Source: Mycolicibacterium psychrotolerans (GTDB taxonomy: Bacteria > Actinomycetota > Actinomycetes > Mycobacteriales > Mycobacteriaceae). From it: 64,000 nt of DNA. The DNA lies in NCBI RefSeq assembly GCF_010729305.1, contig NZ_AP022574.1, positions 5,022,001 through 5,086,000 on the forward strand, written 5' to 3'. The number at the start of each line of letters is the position of its first letter. Positions within the stretch are counted from its first letter, which is position 1. The notes under the pieces are model-generated. The model saw only the letters and a list, made by a program, of their open reading frames with translations. It did not search any database and was not told where the DNA came from. Of the stretch, positions 7,221 through 17,005 are shown in pieces. The position numbers were made by a program, and so were the translations under genes.

Positions 7221-10200
7221 TCATGCGGCATCACCGTCGACGGGCTCGGCGAGCAGGGCGGCCAGTTCGTCGGCATCGGGAAGCGCGGCGGGGATGACCG
7301 TGCGCCCCGAACGGACGTAGTGGAACGCCGCCCGCACCGACGACAGTGGGCAACCCTGCAGCCGGGCCCATGCCAGGCGATAGACAGCCAGCTGAACCGC
7401 GTTGTGCTGCAACTCCTCCGAGGTGGCCGGCGGCTCGCCGGTCTTCCAGTCCACCACTGTCACTCCGCCGCCGTCGTCGCCGAACACCGCGTCGATGCGG
7501 CCGCGGACGACGCGGCCGGCGATCATCATGTCGAAGGGGACCTCCACCTCCAGTGGGCTGCGCGCCGCCCAGCTCGACACCGCGAAGGCGGCCTGCAGTT
7601 CCTCGAGCTCGCCGCGGTCCTGCCGGTCGGCGTCGACAGCGCCGGGCAGATCGTCGAGGTCGAACAGCTTCTCCGCTTGGAAATAGCGCTGCACCCACTC
7701 GTGGAACGCGGTGCCCAGCAGCGCCTGTGCGTCGGGACGCCGAGGTAGCCGTCGATGGAGGCGCCGCGCCGCGGCGTCGGGGTCGCGCCCCAGTTCGACC
7801 ATGGCGCTGACCGACAGCTGTACCGGCAGCGGCGGCGCGGGCCGGCGGGCCGCCCGTTCGCGCTCGACCAGCAGCGCGTCGACGTCGGAGACCCAGCCGT
7901 GCGGATCGTCGGCGACGACGGGGTCGGCGTCGCCGGCGATCGCGGCGGCCACCAGCGCGGCGCCGAGGTCGGCGCGGTCACGACGGCCCGCCAACGGGTC
8001 GACCGGCCACATCGCTTCGACCACGCGGCCGCGCAGAGGATTCGGCTCGCCGTCGGCGGGAGCTTCGGCCCATACGTCGACCGACCCGCACGGCGCACCC
8101 GCGGCCGCCGCGGTGTCGATGACCTCCTTGAGTTCGGTGAGGAACGTCGACGGTCCGCGGGGCTTGGACTCGGTGGCGCCCCAGTGGTGACCCGACACCA
8201 GCAGCGTGCGTTCGGCCCGCGTCAGCGCGACGTACAGCAGGCGGCGTTCCTCGTCGGTGCGGCGCTGATCCAGGCTGCGCTTGTGATCGGAGATGGCGTC
8301 CGAGAGTGACTTTCGGTCGTTTACCCGGGAGGTGTCCAGTACCGGAACGCCGTGTTCGGAGACGGTGGCGCAGTCACCGCGCAGCAGCGGCGGGAGATCG
8401 GCCGCATCGGTGAGCCAGGTTCGAGGCGAGGCCGTCGACGGGAACACCCGCCCGACGAGATGTGGGACGGCGACGATCTGCCACTCCAGTCCCTTGGCCG
8501 CATGCACGGTCAGGATCTGCACCCGGTCCTGCGCGACCGTGATCTCGGCGGGCGCGAGCCCGTTCTCGACCTGCTCGGCGGCGTCGAGGTACGCCAGCAG
8601 ACCCGACACGGTCGCGCCGGAGCGGGCGGCGAAGTCGGCGACGACATCGCTGAAGGCGTCGAGATGCTCGGTGCCCGCCCAGCCCGCCGCCATCGGCCGA
8701 GCAGCCCTGACCTCGACGTCGATGCCGAGCATCCGCCGGACCTCGGCGATCAGATCGGGCAACTGACCGTCGAGGTGGGCGCGCAGGGCTGTCAATTCCC
8801 GGCCCAGTGCCACGATGCGGGCGTACCCGGCCGGTGAATAGGCTTCTGCTGCACCCGGATCGCACACAGCGTCGGCGAGGCAGGCGGTGTCGGCGTCGGG
8901 TCCGAGTTGGGCGACGATCTGATGGGTGCTTCCGCGCTCGGCGGCCGGTGCATCGACCAACGACACCGCGCGACGCCACAGCGCGGCGATATCGGCGGCA
9001 CCGAGCCGCCACCGGGGGCCGGTGAGCACTCGCACCGCGGCCGCACCGGCAGTCGGGTCGGCGGCCAGCCGCAGCATCGCGACCACGTCGGCCACCTCGG
9101 GCACCGACAGCAGTCCGGCCAGCCCGACCACCTCGACGGGGATGCCGCGCCGGGTCAAGGCCTCGGCCATCGGGGCGGCATCAGCGTTGCGGCGCACCAG
9201 GACCGCGGCCGTCGGCGCCACCCCGTCGTCGGTCAGCCCGGCGCGGTACCGGGACGCCACCTGCTCGGCGACCCACTCCCGCTCGGCTTCCACGTCGGAG
9301 AGCAACGCGCACCGCACCTGCCCCGGGTGCGCATCGGGCCGGGGCAACAGCGACCGCACCGACACGGACCGGCGGCGCGCGTCCATCGACACCTCGTTGG
9401 CCAGGTGCAGCACCTCAGGCGGGTTACGCCAGCTGGTCCGCAATTCCAGTGTGGGCGCGGGGCTTCCGTCGGCGAGGGGAAAGTCGGTGGTGAACCGAGG
9501 CAGATTGGTGGCCGACGCGCCCCGCCACCCGTAGATCGACTGGATCGGATCACCGACGGCGGTCAACGCCAGACCGTCGTCGGCCCCGTTGCCGAACAGC
9601 GATGCCAGCGCCACCCGCTGCGCGTGCCCGGTGTCCTGGTACTCGTCGAGCAGCACCACCCGGTAACGCTGACGCAGATGCTCGCCCACTTGCGGGAACC
9701 GCGACGCGAGCTGGGCCGCGGCGGCCATCTGCATCCCGAAGTCGACGACGCGCTCCTCCCGCATGCGCCGATGCAGCGCGTCGATCAGCGGCACCAGGGC
9801 GGTGCGCTCGGTCTGCGTGGCGAGCATCCGCAGCAGCCACTGGCTGGGGCCGCGGTCGCGCTGGTAGGGGCCCGCGGGCAGCGTGTGCACCAGGCGTTCC
9901 AGTTCGATGTGCGTGTCACGCAGCTGGTCGGTGTCGACCAGATGCTCGGCGAGTTGACCGGCCAGCCGCAGCACCATCGCGGTGATCGCGGCGGGGGACT
10001 TGTCCGTGTCGAGCGCACCGGGGTGTTCGCAGACCACGCGAAACGCCAACTGCCACAACTCGGTTTCCCCGAGCAGGCGGACGTCGGGTTCGACCGGCAA
10101 CAACAACCCGTGTTCGCGCAGCAGGGCCCCGGCGAACGCGTGGTAGGTGCTGACCGTGACCGGGTCGTCGGCCACGTCGGCCGCGCCGGGCACGACCAGC

Positions 10201-10484
10201 CCGGCGCCCGCCAACCGGGCCAGCCGCGCCCGCACCCGGCGCAGCAGTTGTCCCGCGGCCTTGCGGGTGAACGTCAGACCCAGCACTTCGCCCGGGCGGG
10301 CGAAGCCATTGGCGACCAGCCAGACCACGCGTGCGGCCATCGTCTCGGTCTTGCCCGCCCCGGCCCCGGCGATGACGACCAGCGGACCGGGAGGGGCGGC
10401 GATGACGGCAGCCTGCTCGTCGGTCGGTGCGAAAAGACCGAGCGCCCCGGCCAATTCGGTGGGACTGTACCGCGGTGTCGTCAC
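7221..10484 (-). CDS. adnB: AdnB subunit of the AdnAB helicase-nuclease
   Basis: About 1087 residues, close to the known size of AdnB. The N-terminal UvrD-like motor has Walker A AGAGAGKT (39-46), LLDEYQDT, and the late motor motifs VALTRAERTLLVSGHHW. A RecB/AddA-like nuclease domain closes the protein, with catalytic motif VVDWKTGEPP near the C-terminus. AdnAB resects DNA double-strand breaks in mycobacteria in place of RecBCD. Start GTG 10484 overlaps the adnA stop by 4 nt (GTGA), so the two are translationally coupled. Confidence 0.94.
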   Translation of the reverse strand: MTTPRYSPTELAGALGLFAPTDEQAAVIAAPPGPLVVIAGAGAGKTETMAARVVWLVANGFARPGEVLGLTFTRKAAGQLLRRVRARLARLAGAGLVVPGAADVADDPVTVSTYHAFAGALLREHGLLLPVEPDVRLLGETELWQLAFRVVCEHPGALDTDKSPAAITAMVLRLAGQLAEHLVDTDQLRDTHIELERLVHTLPAGPYQRDRGPSQWLLRMLATQTERTALVPLIDALHRRMREERVVDFGMQMAAAAQLASRFPQVGEHLRQRYRVVLLDEYQDTGHAQRVALASLFGNGADDGLALTAVGDPIQSIYGWRGASATNLPRFTTDFPLADGSPAPTLELRTSWRNPPEVLHLANEVSMDARRRSVSVRSLLPRPDAHPGQVRCALLSDVEAEREWVAEQVASRYRAGLTDDGVAPTAAVLVRRNADAAPMAEALTRRGIPVEVVGLAGLLSVPEVADVVAMLRLAADPTAGAAAVRVLTGPRWRLGAADIAALWRRAVSLVDAPAAERGSTHQIVAQLGPDADTACLADAVCDPGAAEAYSPAGYARIVALGRELTALRAHLDGQLPDLIAEVRRMLGIDVEVRAARPMAAGWAGTEHLDAFSDVVADFAARSGATVSGLLAYLDAAEQVENGLAPAEITVAQDRVQILTVHAAKGLEWQIVAVPHLVGRVFPSTASPRTWLTDAADLPPLLRGDCATVSEHGVPVLDTSRVNDRKSLSDAISDHKRSLDQRRTDEERRLLYVALTRAERTLLVSGHHWGATESKPRGPSTFLTELKEVIDTAAAAGAPCGSVDVWAEAPADGEPNPLRGRVVEAMWPVDPLAGRRDRADLGAALVAAAIAGDADPVVADDPHGWVSDVDALLVERERAARRPAPPLPVQLSVSAMVELGRDPDAAARRLHRRLPRRPDAQALLGTAFHEWVQRYFQAEKLFDLDDLPGAVDADRQDRGELEELQAAFAVSSWAARSPLEVEVPFDMMIAGRVVRGRIDAVFGDDGGGVTVVDWKTGEPPATSEELQHNAVQLAVYRLAWARLQGCPLSSVRAAFHYVRSGRTVIPAALPDADELAALLAEPVDGDAA

Positions 10485-13400
10485 ACGTCACTCCTGGTCT
10501 GCTGGGCCGGGCACAGCGCGGCCACCGGGCAGTGCGCGCAGCCGTCGTTGACCCGGGCGAGGAAGCCGGGACCCTGGGTCGCCGCGGCAGCCTGGCGCAC
10601 CTGGGCGCGCCACTGCTCGCGCCCGTCGGACGTCAGCGCGTCCTGCTCCCGTTCGGCCGCCGCACCGCCGCTGGTCTTCCCGAGATACACCAGCCGCCCA
10701 CCGCCCGGCTCCGCGCCGTCGGTCAGGAGGCCCTCGGCAACGGCCAGCTGGTACATCGCCAGCTGCGCATGGTTCTGCGCGTCGTCCTTGGTGACCGGGC
10801 TCTTGCTGGTCTTGATGTCGACCACGACGAGCCGGCCTTCACTGTCGCGCTCGAGGCGATCGAGGCGACCTCGCACCCGCACCGCCGGGAGGTCCCCGTC
10901 GGCGGCGACGACCTCGCCGTCGACCTCCACTTCGGTGCCGACCTCGGTGAGGTGGTGGCGGCTGTCGGTGCGCCAGCGCGCGAACGTGCCGAGCATCTCC
11001 TGATGACGCTCCAACTCGTTGTCGGCGTGCCATCGGGCGTCGAAGGGCAGCGCTTCCCACACCCCGCCGAGCTCGCGGTGCAGGTGTTCTTCCGACGCGT
11101 TCGACTCGGACACCAGGGCGTGCACCAGTGATCCCAGCGCGGATCGGACGTCGCGCATCCTGCCGCCACCGTGCCGTTCCATCAGCCACCGCAGCGGGCA
11201 GTCCGACAGCATCTGCAGCGTCGACGGTGACAGGGTCACGGTGTGCCCGTCGCCGTCCCACAGCGGGGCGTCGCTGGAGACCTCCCGCATGCCGTACCAC
11301 TGCGCCGGATCGGCTCCGTGCAGGCCCGCCTCGGCCAGGCGCGCCAATTGCGCTGCTGCGCAGGCCCTCTCGATGTCACTCACCGCATCGGGCGGGGAGC
11401 AGACCACCGACCGCAACCGTCCCACCACGGCGGCGGGGGCGAGCACCCGCGGCGCCTGGATCGGTACGTCGGGCTCGGCCACCGGTTCCGTCGACGTCGC
11501 GGCGAGCTCGTGGCAGAACGGCGACGGCAGCAGCGCGGCGTCGCCGCTGTCGCTGTCCACGGCGGTGACCAGCAGCCGGCTGCGCACGCGGCCCATCGCC
11601 GCGATGAGCAGCCGGCGCTCCTCTGCCAGGAGCGGCGCGCGGCCGGGCAGCACGCGCTCCCCCGGCTCGACGACCCCGTCGAGGATGTCGACCAGCTGCT
11701 GGGTCGCGAGCACCCCGCCCCGGGGTTGCACGTTGGGCCACAGCCCTTCCTGCACGCCCGCGATCACCACGAGGTCCCACTCGCGACCCAGCGCGGCGTG
11801 TGCACTGAGCACCGCGACCGCCTCGGACGCCGGGCCGTCGTCGCGGCGGACCGGCGGCAGCGTCAACGCGGCGACGTGGTCCACCAGGCCACGCAGGGAT
11901 GCGCCCGCGGTCTGCTCGACGTGCTGCTCGACGACGTCGAACAGCGCGGTGACCGCGTCCAGATCGCGATCGGCCTGGGCGCCGGCCGGTCCGCCCCGCT
12001 CGCTGGCCGCCAGCCAGCGCCGCTGCAGACCCGAGCGGTTCCAGGCCTCCCACAACGTGTGCCGCGGGTCGCGCCCCTGCTCGGCGCTGCGCCGCGCCGC
12101 GGCCAGCACGGTGCGCACCCGCCGCAGGGCCCGCGCCAGCTCGTCCGGAATTCGCTGGAGGCCGGCGGCGTCGTCACCGCGCAGCGCCGCGACCAGCAGC
12201 TCGCCGAAGTCGCGCTCCGGGTCACCCGCGCCCCGTCGCAACGCACGCCGCAACTGGCGCAGCGACACCGGGTCGACGCGTCCGATCGGTCCGGTCACCA
12301 GCGCCAGCGCCCGCTCGCCGTCGAGACCCTCCGCCGTGGCTTCCAGCACCGTCAGCAGCGCCCGCACTGCCGGCATGTCGGCGAGCGCGACATCGCTCTG
12401 CGGAACTTCGACCGGCACCCCGGCGGCGCTGAGCGCGCGGCTCAGCGGCGCGCCCATCCGGGGCACCGAGCGGACGATCACCGCCATCTGTGACCACGGC
12501 ACCTCGTCGACGAGGTGCGCCCGGCGCAGCGCGTCCGCGATGACCGCCGATTCCGCATGTGCGGACGCGGCGATCCGCACCGCGACCGACCCGGCGACGT
12601 CGATGCCGGTGAATTCCCTTGTGGCGTCGGCGCCGGGGAGCCTGCGGCCGACCGCCGCGATGGCGTCGGCCACCGGCCGCGCGCACCGGTGCGAACGGGT
12701 CAGCGTGATCAGCGGACCGTCACCGCGCAGCAACGCCGGATCGGCACCGCGGTACCCGAACACCGTCTGATGCGGGTCGCCGGCGATCACGGTCAGCTCG
12801 GCTCCTGCGGCGAGCACCTGCACCAGCCGCGCAGCCTGCGGGTCGAGGTGCTGGGCGTCATCGACGAGCAGCAGCGCCACCCGCGCCCGCTCGGCCGCCA
12901 GCAGGTCGGCGTCGGCGGCCAGCGCCTCCAAGGCGGCACCGACGAGTTCGGCGGCACCGAGCGCCGGCACCGTCGCCTGCGGCGCGGCCATACCCACGGC
13001 CGACCGCAGCAGCATGATCTGTTCGTAGGCCTGCGCGAAGCGACCGGCGGCCCGCCACTCGGGGCGGTCGGAGAGCCGCCCGATGCGTTGCAGCGCAACT
13101 GGATCGACGCCGCGCTCGCTGCACCGGGCCAACAGGTCCCGCAGTTCGGTGGCGAAGCCGACCGTGCTGAGCGCGGGCCGCAGCCGCTCCGGCCACCGCA
13201 CCGGTGAGGCGTCGCCGTCCTCGAGATCCCCGGCGAGCAGCTCGCGGATGATCCCGTCCTGTTCGGCACCGGTGATCAGGCGTGGCGGCGGGCTGCCGGC
13301 GCGCTGCGCGGCCAGTCGCAGCACCGCGAACGCATACGAGTGGACCGTGCGCACCAGCGGCTCTCGCACCACCGTCTGCTCGCCGCTTGCGAGCATCGTC

Positions 13401-13615
13401 GCGGTGATCGCGGCGCGGGCCTGCGCGCGCAGCGTCGACGAACCCGTCAGCAGCAGAACCGATTCCGGATCCCGGCCGGCCGCCAGGTGCGCCGCCGCGG
13501 TCGCGATCAGCGTGCTGGTCTTGCCGGTGCCCGGGCCGCCGAGCAACCGCACCGTACCGCGCATCTCGGGACGGGCCAGGGCGTCGGTCGTCAGTTCGGT
13601 GTGCGGCGCGGACAT
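10481..13615 (-). CDS. adnA: AdnA subunit of the AdnAB helicase-nuclease
   Basis: About 1044 residues. The motor domain has Walker A GGPGTGKT (26-33), but the Walker B region reads LLLVDDAQHLD in place of the DEYQ of AdnB. The C-terminal nuclease has DIKTSK, with Cys residues at LSDCPLRW and a terminal CAHCPVAALCP cluster, as expected for the iron-sulfur nuclease domain of AdnA/AddB. The partner AdnB is encoded immediately downstream with a 4-nt overlap. The divergent lipV start is about 80 bp away. Confidence 0.94.
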   Translation of the reverse strand: MSAPHTELTTDALARPEMRGTVRLLGGPGTGKTSTLIATAAAHLAAGRDPESVLLLTGSSTLRAQARAAITATMLASGEQTVVREPLVRTVHSYAFAVLRLAAQRAGSPPPRLITGAEQDGIIRELLAGDLEDGDASPVRWPERLRPALSTVGFATELRDLLARCSERGVDPVALQRIGRLSDRPEWRAAGRFAQAYEQIMLLRSAVGMAAPQATVPALGAAELVGAALEALAADADLLAAERARVALLLVDDAQHLDPQAARLVQVLAAGAELTVIAGDPHQTVFGYRGADPALLRGDGPLITLTRSHRCARPVADAIAAVGRRLPGADATREFTGIDVAGSVAVRIAASAHAESAVIADALRRAHLVDEVPWSQMAVIVRSVPRMGAPLSRALSAAGVPVEVPQSDVALADMPAVRALLTVLEATAEGLDGERALALVTGPIGRVDPVSLRQLRRALRRGAGDPERDFGELLVAALRGDDAAGLQRIPDELARALRRVRTVLAAARRSAEQGRDPRHTLWEAWNRSGLQRRWLAASERGGPAGAQADRDLDAVTALFDVVEQHVEQTAGASLRGLVDHVAALTLPPVRRDDGPASEAVAVLSAHAALGREWDLVVIAGVQEGLWPNVQPRGGVLATQQLVDILDGVVEPGERVLPGRAPLLAEERRLLIAAMGRVRSRLLVTAVDSDSGDAALLPSPFCHELAATSTEPVAEPDVPIQAPRVLAPAAVVGRLRSVVCSPPDAVSDIERACAAAQLARLAEAGLHGADPAQWYGMREVSSDAPLWDGDGHTVTLSPSTLQMLSDCPLRWLMERHGGGRMRDVRSALGSLVHALVSESNASEEHLHRELGGVWEALPFDARWHADNELERHQEMLGTFARWRTDSRHHLTEVGTEVEVDGEVVAADGDLPAVRVRGRLDRLERDSEGRLVVVDIKTSKSPVTKDDAQNHAQLAMYQLAVAEGLLTDGAEPGGGRLVYLGKTSGGAAAEREQDALTSDGREQWRAQVRQAAAATQGPGFLARVNDGCAHCPVAALCPAQQTRSDV

Positions 13616-13692
13616 GTTGGCACTACATCACGAGGGTCCGACAAGTGGCCTGCGGTGGTTTCTCGGACGGCAGCCTGGCAGCATCGACAGCT

Positions 13693-14475
13693 GTGACCGA
13701 GCTGTTGTGCACCTACCGATTCGGACCCCCGACCCCCGCGCGGGTGCTGGCCATCCACGGACTCACCGGACACGGCAAACGGTGGGAGAGCCTGTTCGAC
13801 CGGCACCTGCCCGACGTCGCGGCGCTCGCGCCCGATCTGCTCGGCCACGGCCGGTCGTCGTGGGACGCGCCGTGGACGATCGAGGCGAACGTCAGCGCCC
13901 TGGCGGCTCTGCTCGACGCCGAAGGCGGCGATCCGGTGGTGGTGGCCGGGCATTCGTTCGGCGGAGCGGTCGCGCTGAATCTCGCCGCCGCACGGCCGGA
14001 TCTGATCGCCGGCCTGGTGCTGCTCGACCCCGCGGTCGCTCTCGACGGCCGGTGGATGCGTGAGGTGGCCGATGACATGTACTCCTCGCCCGACTACACC
14101 GACCGCGCCGAGGCCCGCGAGGAGAAGACCAGCGGGTCGTGGGCAGAAGTGGACGAGACAGAGCTCGACCGCGAACTCGACGAACACCTCGTCGACCTGC
14201 CGAACGGGAGGGTCGGGTGGCGCGTCAGCATCCCCGCGATGCTCGCGTACTGGAGTGAGCTCACCCGGCCGGTGCCCGTCCCGCGCGACGGCACGCCGAC
14301 CACGCTGGTGCGGGCCACACACACCGAACCGCCGTATGCCACCGACGAGTTGATCGGCGCGCTCGACGCCGGCCTCGGACCGAATCTGACCGTGCTGGAA
14401 TGGGATTGCGACCACATGGTGCCGCTGGCCAAGCCCGCCGAGACGGCCGCGGTGATCAGGGACCGGCTCGGCTGA
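13693..14475 (+). CDS. lipV: Alpha/beta hydrolase (LipV-like)
   Basis: About 260 residues. The oxyanion-loop HGLTGHG, nucleophile elbow GHSFGG (Ser88) and C-terminal histidine in DCDHMVPLAKP form a standard serine hydrolase triad. LipV of M. tuberculosis is an esterase/lipase; the substrate here cannot be read from sequence. GTG 13693 (TELLCTYRFG...) fits the family start better than the upstream in-frame codon at 13645. Two bases separate its stop from the next gene, suggesting a two-gene operon. Confidence 0.85.
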   Translation: MTELLCTYRFGPPTPARVLAIHGLTGHGKRWESLFDRHLPDVAALAPDLLGHGRSSWDAPWTIEANVSALAALLDAEGGDPVVVAGHSFGGAVALNLAAARPDLIAGLVLLDPAVALDGRWMREVADDMYSSPDYTDRAEAREEKTSGSWAEVDETELDRELDEHLVDLPNGRVGWRVSIPAMLAYWSELTRPVPVPRDGTPTTLVRATHTEPPYATDELIGALDAGLGPNLTVLEWDCDHMVPLAKPAETAAVIRDRLG

Positions 14476-14477
14476 CC

Positions 14478-14774
14478 GTGGCGGCGATCACCGACGACCA
14501 GGTGGAGACCGTGCGGGCGCTGGTGGCGTCGGTTCCGTCGGGCGCGGTCACCACCTACGGCGACATCGCGGACGCGGCCGGCCTGCCGAGCCCCCGCATC
14601 GTGGCGTGGATCATGCGCACCGATTCATCGGACCTGCCCTGGCACCGGGTGATCCGGGCGTCGGGCCGGCCCGCGCCGCACCTGGCGACGCGCCAGCTGG
14701 AGCGGCTGCGCGCCGAGGGCGTGCTGGCCCGCGACGGCCGGGTGTCGCTGAAGGAGTGCCGGCACACGTTCTGA
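14478..14774 (+). CDS. Alkyltransferase-like (ATL) DNA-lesion-binding protein
   Basis: A 98-residue protein covering the C-terminal DNA-binding domain of O6-alkylguanine-DNA alkyltransferase, including TTYGDIADAAGLP and the helix-turn-helix region. The active-site motif PCHRV reads PWHRVI (54-59), so the acceptor cysteine is replaced by tryptophan. This marks ATL proteins, which bind alkylated guanine without removing the adduct and pass the lesion to nucleotide excision repair. Start GTG 14478 lies 2 bp after lipV. Equivalent by position to Rv3204. Confidence 0.88.
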   Translation: MAAITDDQVETVRALVASVPSGAVTTYGDIADAAGLPSPRIVAWIMRTDSSDLPWHRVIRASGRPAPHLATRQLERLRAEGVLARDGRVSLKECRHTF

Positions 14775-14842
14775 CGCGCGGGTGAGAACACAGGGCTGTG
14801 CTCGGGGGCCGATTCGCGACCAGGAATGCTATTGCGCGGGAA

Positions 14843-15697
14843 CTAGAGGGCGAGGCGCACCAGGGCCGCCGTGCGTGCCAGTCCCGGGAACGCCGCCGCC
14901 GTCGACCGCGGATGCAGCGCGTGTACGGCGAGCCGGAACATCAAGGCCCGCAGCAACATCTGCGGCCACTCCGGCAGGGCGTTCCAGCGCTCGATGAGCC
15001 CGTCGTCGGCCTCACCCCACGACAGCGCGTCGACCACGACGACACCGGCCGCCCAGGCCGGGGGCCGCCAGTACGGCGTGATGTCGGTGATGCCTGGCGC
15101 CGCCGTCCCCGCGAAAAGCACTGTGCCGTAGAGGTCTCCGTGCACCAACTGGCTGGGGCTGCGCGTCGGCCGGCGCAGCGTCGCGAGCTGGTTGATCAGC
15201 TCGACGGACTTCTGTCCGTCGGCCGTGCCGGGTGCGACCCGTGCGCCGGGCGGCAACGAATGCAACGGCCGTTCCTCCCAGGCGGCGCGGTCGGCGGCGA
15301 TGAACACGTCGACGTCGGCCCACGGCGCGATCGGGGGCTGGGTCAGAAACCGGGGCCGCTCCAGCTTGGCGGTGGCCTCGTGCAGCCGGACCGCGGCGGA
15401 GACGACCTCGTCGTGGCGCGGTTCGGGGGTGCCCGCCACGTAGGTGTCCGCGCGCCAGCCGGCGACGACGTAACGTCCGTCGGTGGAGCGCACCGGCCGC
15501 GCGAGCCGGACACCGTCGACGAACAGCGTCTCGCGCACCTTCGCCGACCAGGCCGCGCGGGCGTGGTCCGCGACCATCGAAAGCACGACCTCACCGCAGC
15601 GCCAGCCGCCCTCCCAGCTGGAACCCAGCGGCACCGGCTGCACTCCGGACAGCCCGAAGGCTGTGAGGACATGCTCGGGTGGGCGCTCGGCGGTCAC
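14843..15697 (-). CDS. TIGR02569-type actinobacterial protein with degenerate phosphotransferase fold (Rv3205c-like)
   Basis: A 284-residue protein specific to actinobacteria. It contains LVHGDLYGTVLF, reminiscent of the HGDxxxxN catalytic loop of aminoglycoside phosphotransferases, but the asparagine position is valine and the following metal site reads ITDIT. The fold may be kept while catalysis is lost. It stands 36 bp downstream of moeZ on the same strand, so it may be cotranscribed with it. No function is established. Confidence 0.75.
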   Translation of the reverse strand: MTAERPPEHVLTAFGLSGVQPVPLGSSWEGGWRCGEVVLSMVADHARAAWSAKVRETLFVDGVRLARPVRSTDGRYVVAGWRADTYVAGTPEPRHDEVVSAAVRLHEATAKLERPRFLTQPPIAPWADVDVFIAADRAAWEERPLHSLPPGARVAPGTADGQKSVELINQLATLRRPTRSPSQLVHGDLYGTVLFAGTAAPGITDITPYWRPPAWAAGVVVVDALSWGEADDGLIERWNALPEWPQMLLRALMFRLAVHALHPRSTAAAFPGLARTAALVRLAL

Positions 15698-15733
15698 GGC
15701 ATCAGCGTAATTGCCGCGGGCGCCAACCCTGCG

Positions 15734-16912
15734 TTAGTACATCACCATGTCGGGTTCGAGTTGCTTGCCCCAGGCCACGATCCCGCCCTGGATGTGCAAC
15801 GCGTCGGAGAAGCCTGCCTTCTTGACGATCGCGAGCACCTCCGCCGAGCGCACGCCGGTCTTGCAGTAGAACACCGGGGTCCGGTCGACGGTCAGCTTCG
15901 ACAGCGCCTCGCCGCTCTCGAACGAGCCCTTGGGAATCAGCTGCGCGCCCTCGATGTGGTTGATGTCCCACTCCACGGGCTCACGGACGTCGATCAGCGC
16001 CAGCGGCTTACCCGTATCGAGCAGCTCGGCCAGTTCGCGGGGCGTGATCGTCGATTCAGCGGCAGCCTCGGCGGCCGCGTCGGACACCACGCCGCAGAAC
16101 TCCTCGTAGTCGATGAGCTCGGTGATCTTGGGCGTGGCCGGATCTTTGCGGATCTTGATCGTCCGATACGTCATGTCCAGCGCGTCGTAGACCATGAGGC
16201 GCCCCAGCAGCGGCTCCCCGATGCCGGTGATCAGCTTGATCGCCTCGGTGCCCATCACCGACGCGATCGAGGCGCACAGGATTCCCAGCACGCCTCCCTC
16301 GGCGCACGACGGCACCATGCCCGGCGGCGGCGGCTCGGGATAGAGGTCGCGGTAGTTCAGGCCCAGTCCGTCGGGGGCGTCCTCCCAGAACACCGACACC
16401 TGGCCCTCGAAGCGGTAGATCGATCCCCACACGTACGGCTTGCCCGCGAGCACGGCCGCGTCGTTGACGAGGTAGCGGGTCGCGAAGTTGTCGGTGCCGT
16501 CGAGGATCAGGTCGTAGTCGCTGAAGATCTCGACCGCGTTGTCGGGCTCCAGGCGGGCCTCGTGCAGAACCACGTTCACCAGCGGGTTGACCTCGAGGAT
16601 CGAGTCCCGGGCGCTTTCCGCCTTGGACCGACCGATGTCGGACTGACCGTGGATGATCTGGCGCTGCAGGTTGGACTCGTCGACGACGTCGAACTCGACG
16701 ATGCCGATCGTCCCTACCCCGGCGGCGGCCAGGTACAGCAGCGTGGGCGACCCGAGGCCACCCGCCCCGATGACCAGCACACGCGCGTTCTTCAGTCGCT
16801 TCTGCCCGTCCAGACCCAGGTCGGGGATGATCAGGTGACGGCTGTACCGCGCGACCTCGTCGCGGGTGAGTTCAGCTGCTGGCTCTACCAGCGGCGGCAG
16901 CGGTGAGGACAC
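15734..16912 (-). CDS. moeZ: MoeZ/MoeB1 adenylyltransferase-sulfurtransferase
   Basis: A 392-residue fusion. The N-terminal E1-like adenylating domain has VLVIGAGGLGSP (about 46-57) and DGTDNFATRYLVND (138-151). The C-terminal rhodanese domain has DVREPVEW and active-site Cys350 in FYCKTGVRS. MoeZ activates and loads sulfur on small ubiquitin-like carrier proteins (MoaD, CysO, ThiS) for molybdopterin, cysteine and thiamine synthesis. Only one cysteine is visible in the region where MoeB carries a zinc site, as in other MoeZ proteins. Confidence 0.93.
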   Translation of the reverse strand: MSSPLPPLVEPAAELTRDEVARYSRHLIIPDLGLDGQKRLKNARVLVIGAGGLGSPTLLYLAAAGVGTIGIVEFDVVDESNLQRQIIHGQSDIGRSKAESARDSILEVNPLVNVVLHEARLEPDNAVEIFSDYDLILDGTDNFATRYLVNDAAVLAGKPYVWGSIYRFEGQVSVFWEDAPDGLGLNYRDLYPEPPPPGMVPSCAEGGVLGILCASIASVMGTEAIKLITGIGEPLLGRLMVYDALDMTYRTIKIRKDPATPKITELIDYEEFCGVVSDAAAEAAAESTITPRELAELLDTGKPLALIDVREPVEWDINHIEGAQLIPKGSFESGEALSKLTVDRTPVFYCKTGVRSAEVLAIVKKAGFSDALHIQGGIVAWGKQLEPDMVMY

Positions 16913-17005
16913 CGATTTCTCCTTGGTTGGCGTTCAAGACCCATCTCAACAGGTACGGGGTGCAACAGCAACGAGGCCCCGTCGCTTCCCCAGCGCTCCC
17001 GGCGA

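Noticed and set aside
8907..12770. Two long plus-strand frames antisense to adnB and adnA
   Set aside because: Both mirror the AdnAB codons, show no family resemblance and have no ribosome site.
14798..16906. 702-codon frame antisense to moeZ and the TIGR02569 gene
   Set aside because: It spans two well-supported genes and their intergenic gap; Arg/Gly/Asp-rich shadow translation.
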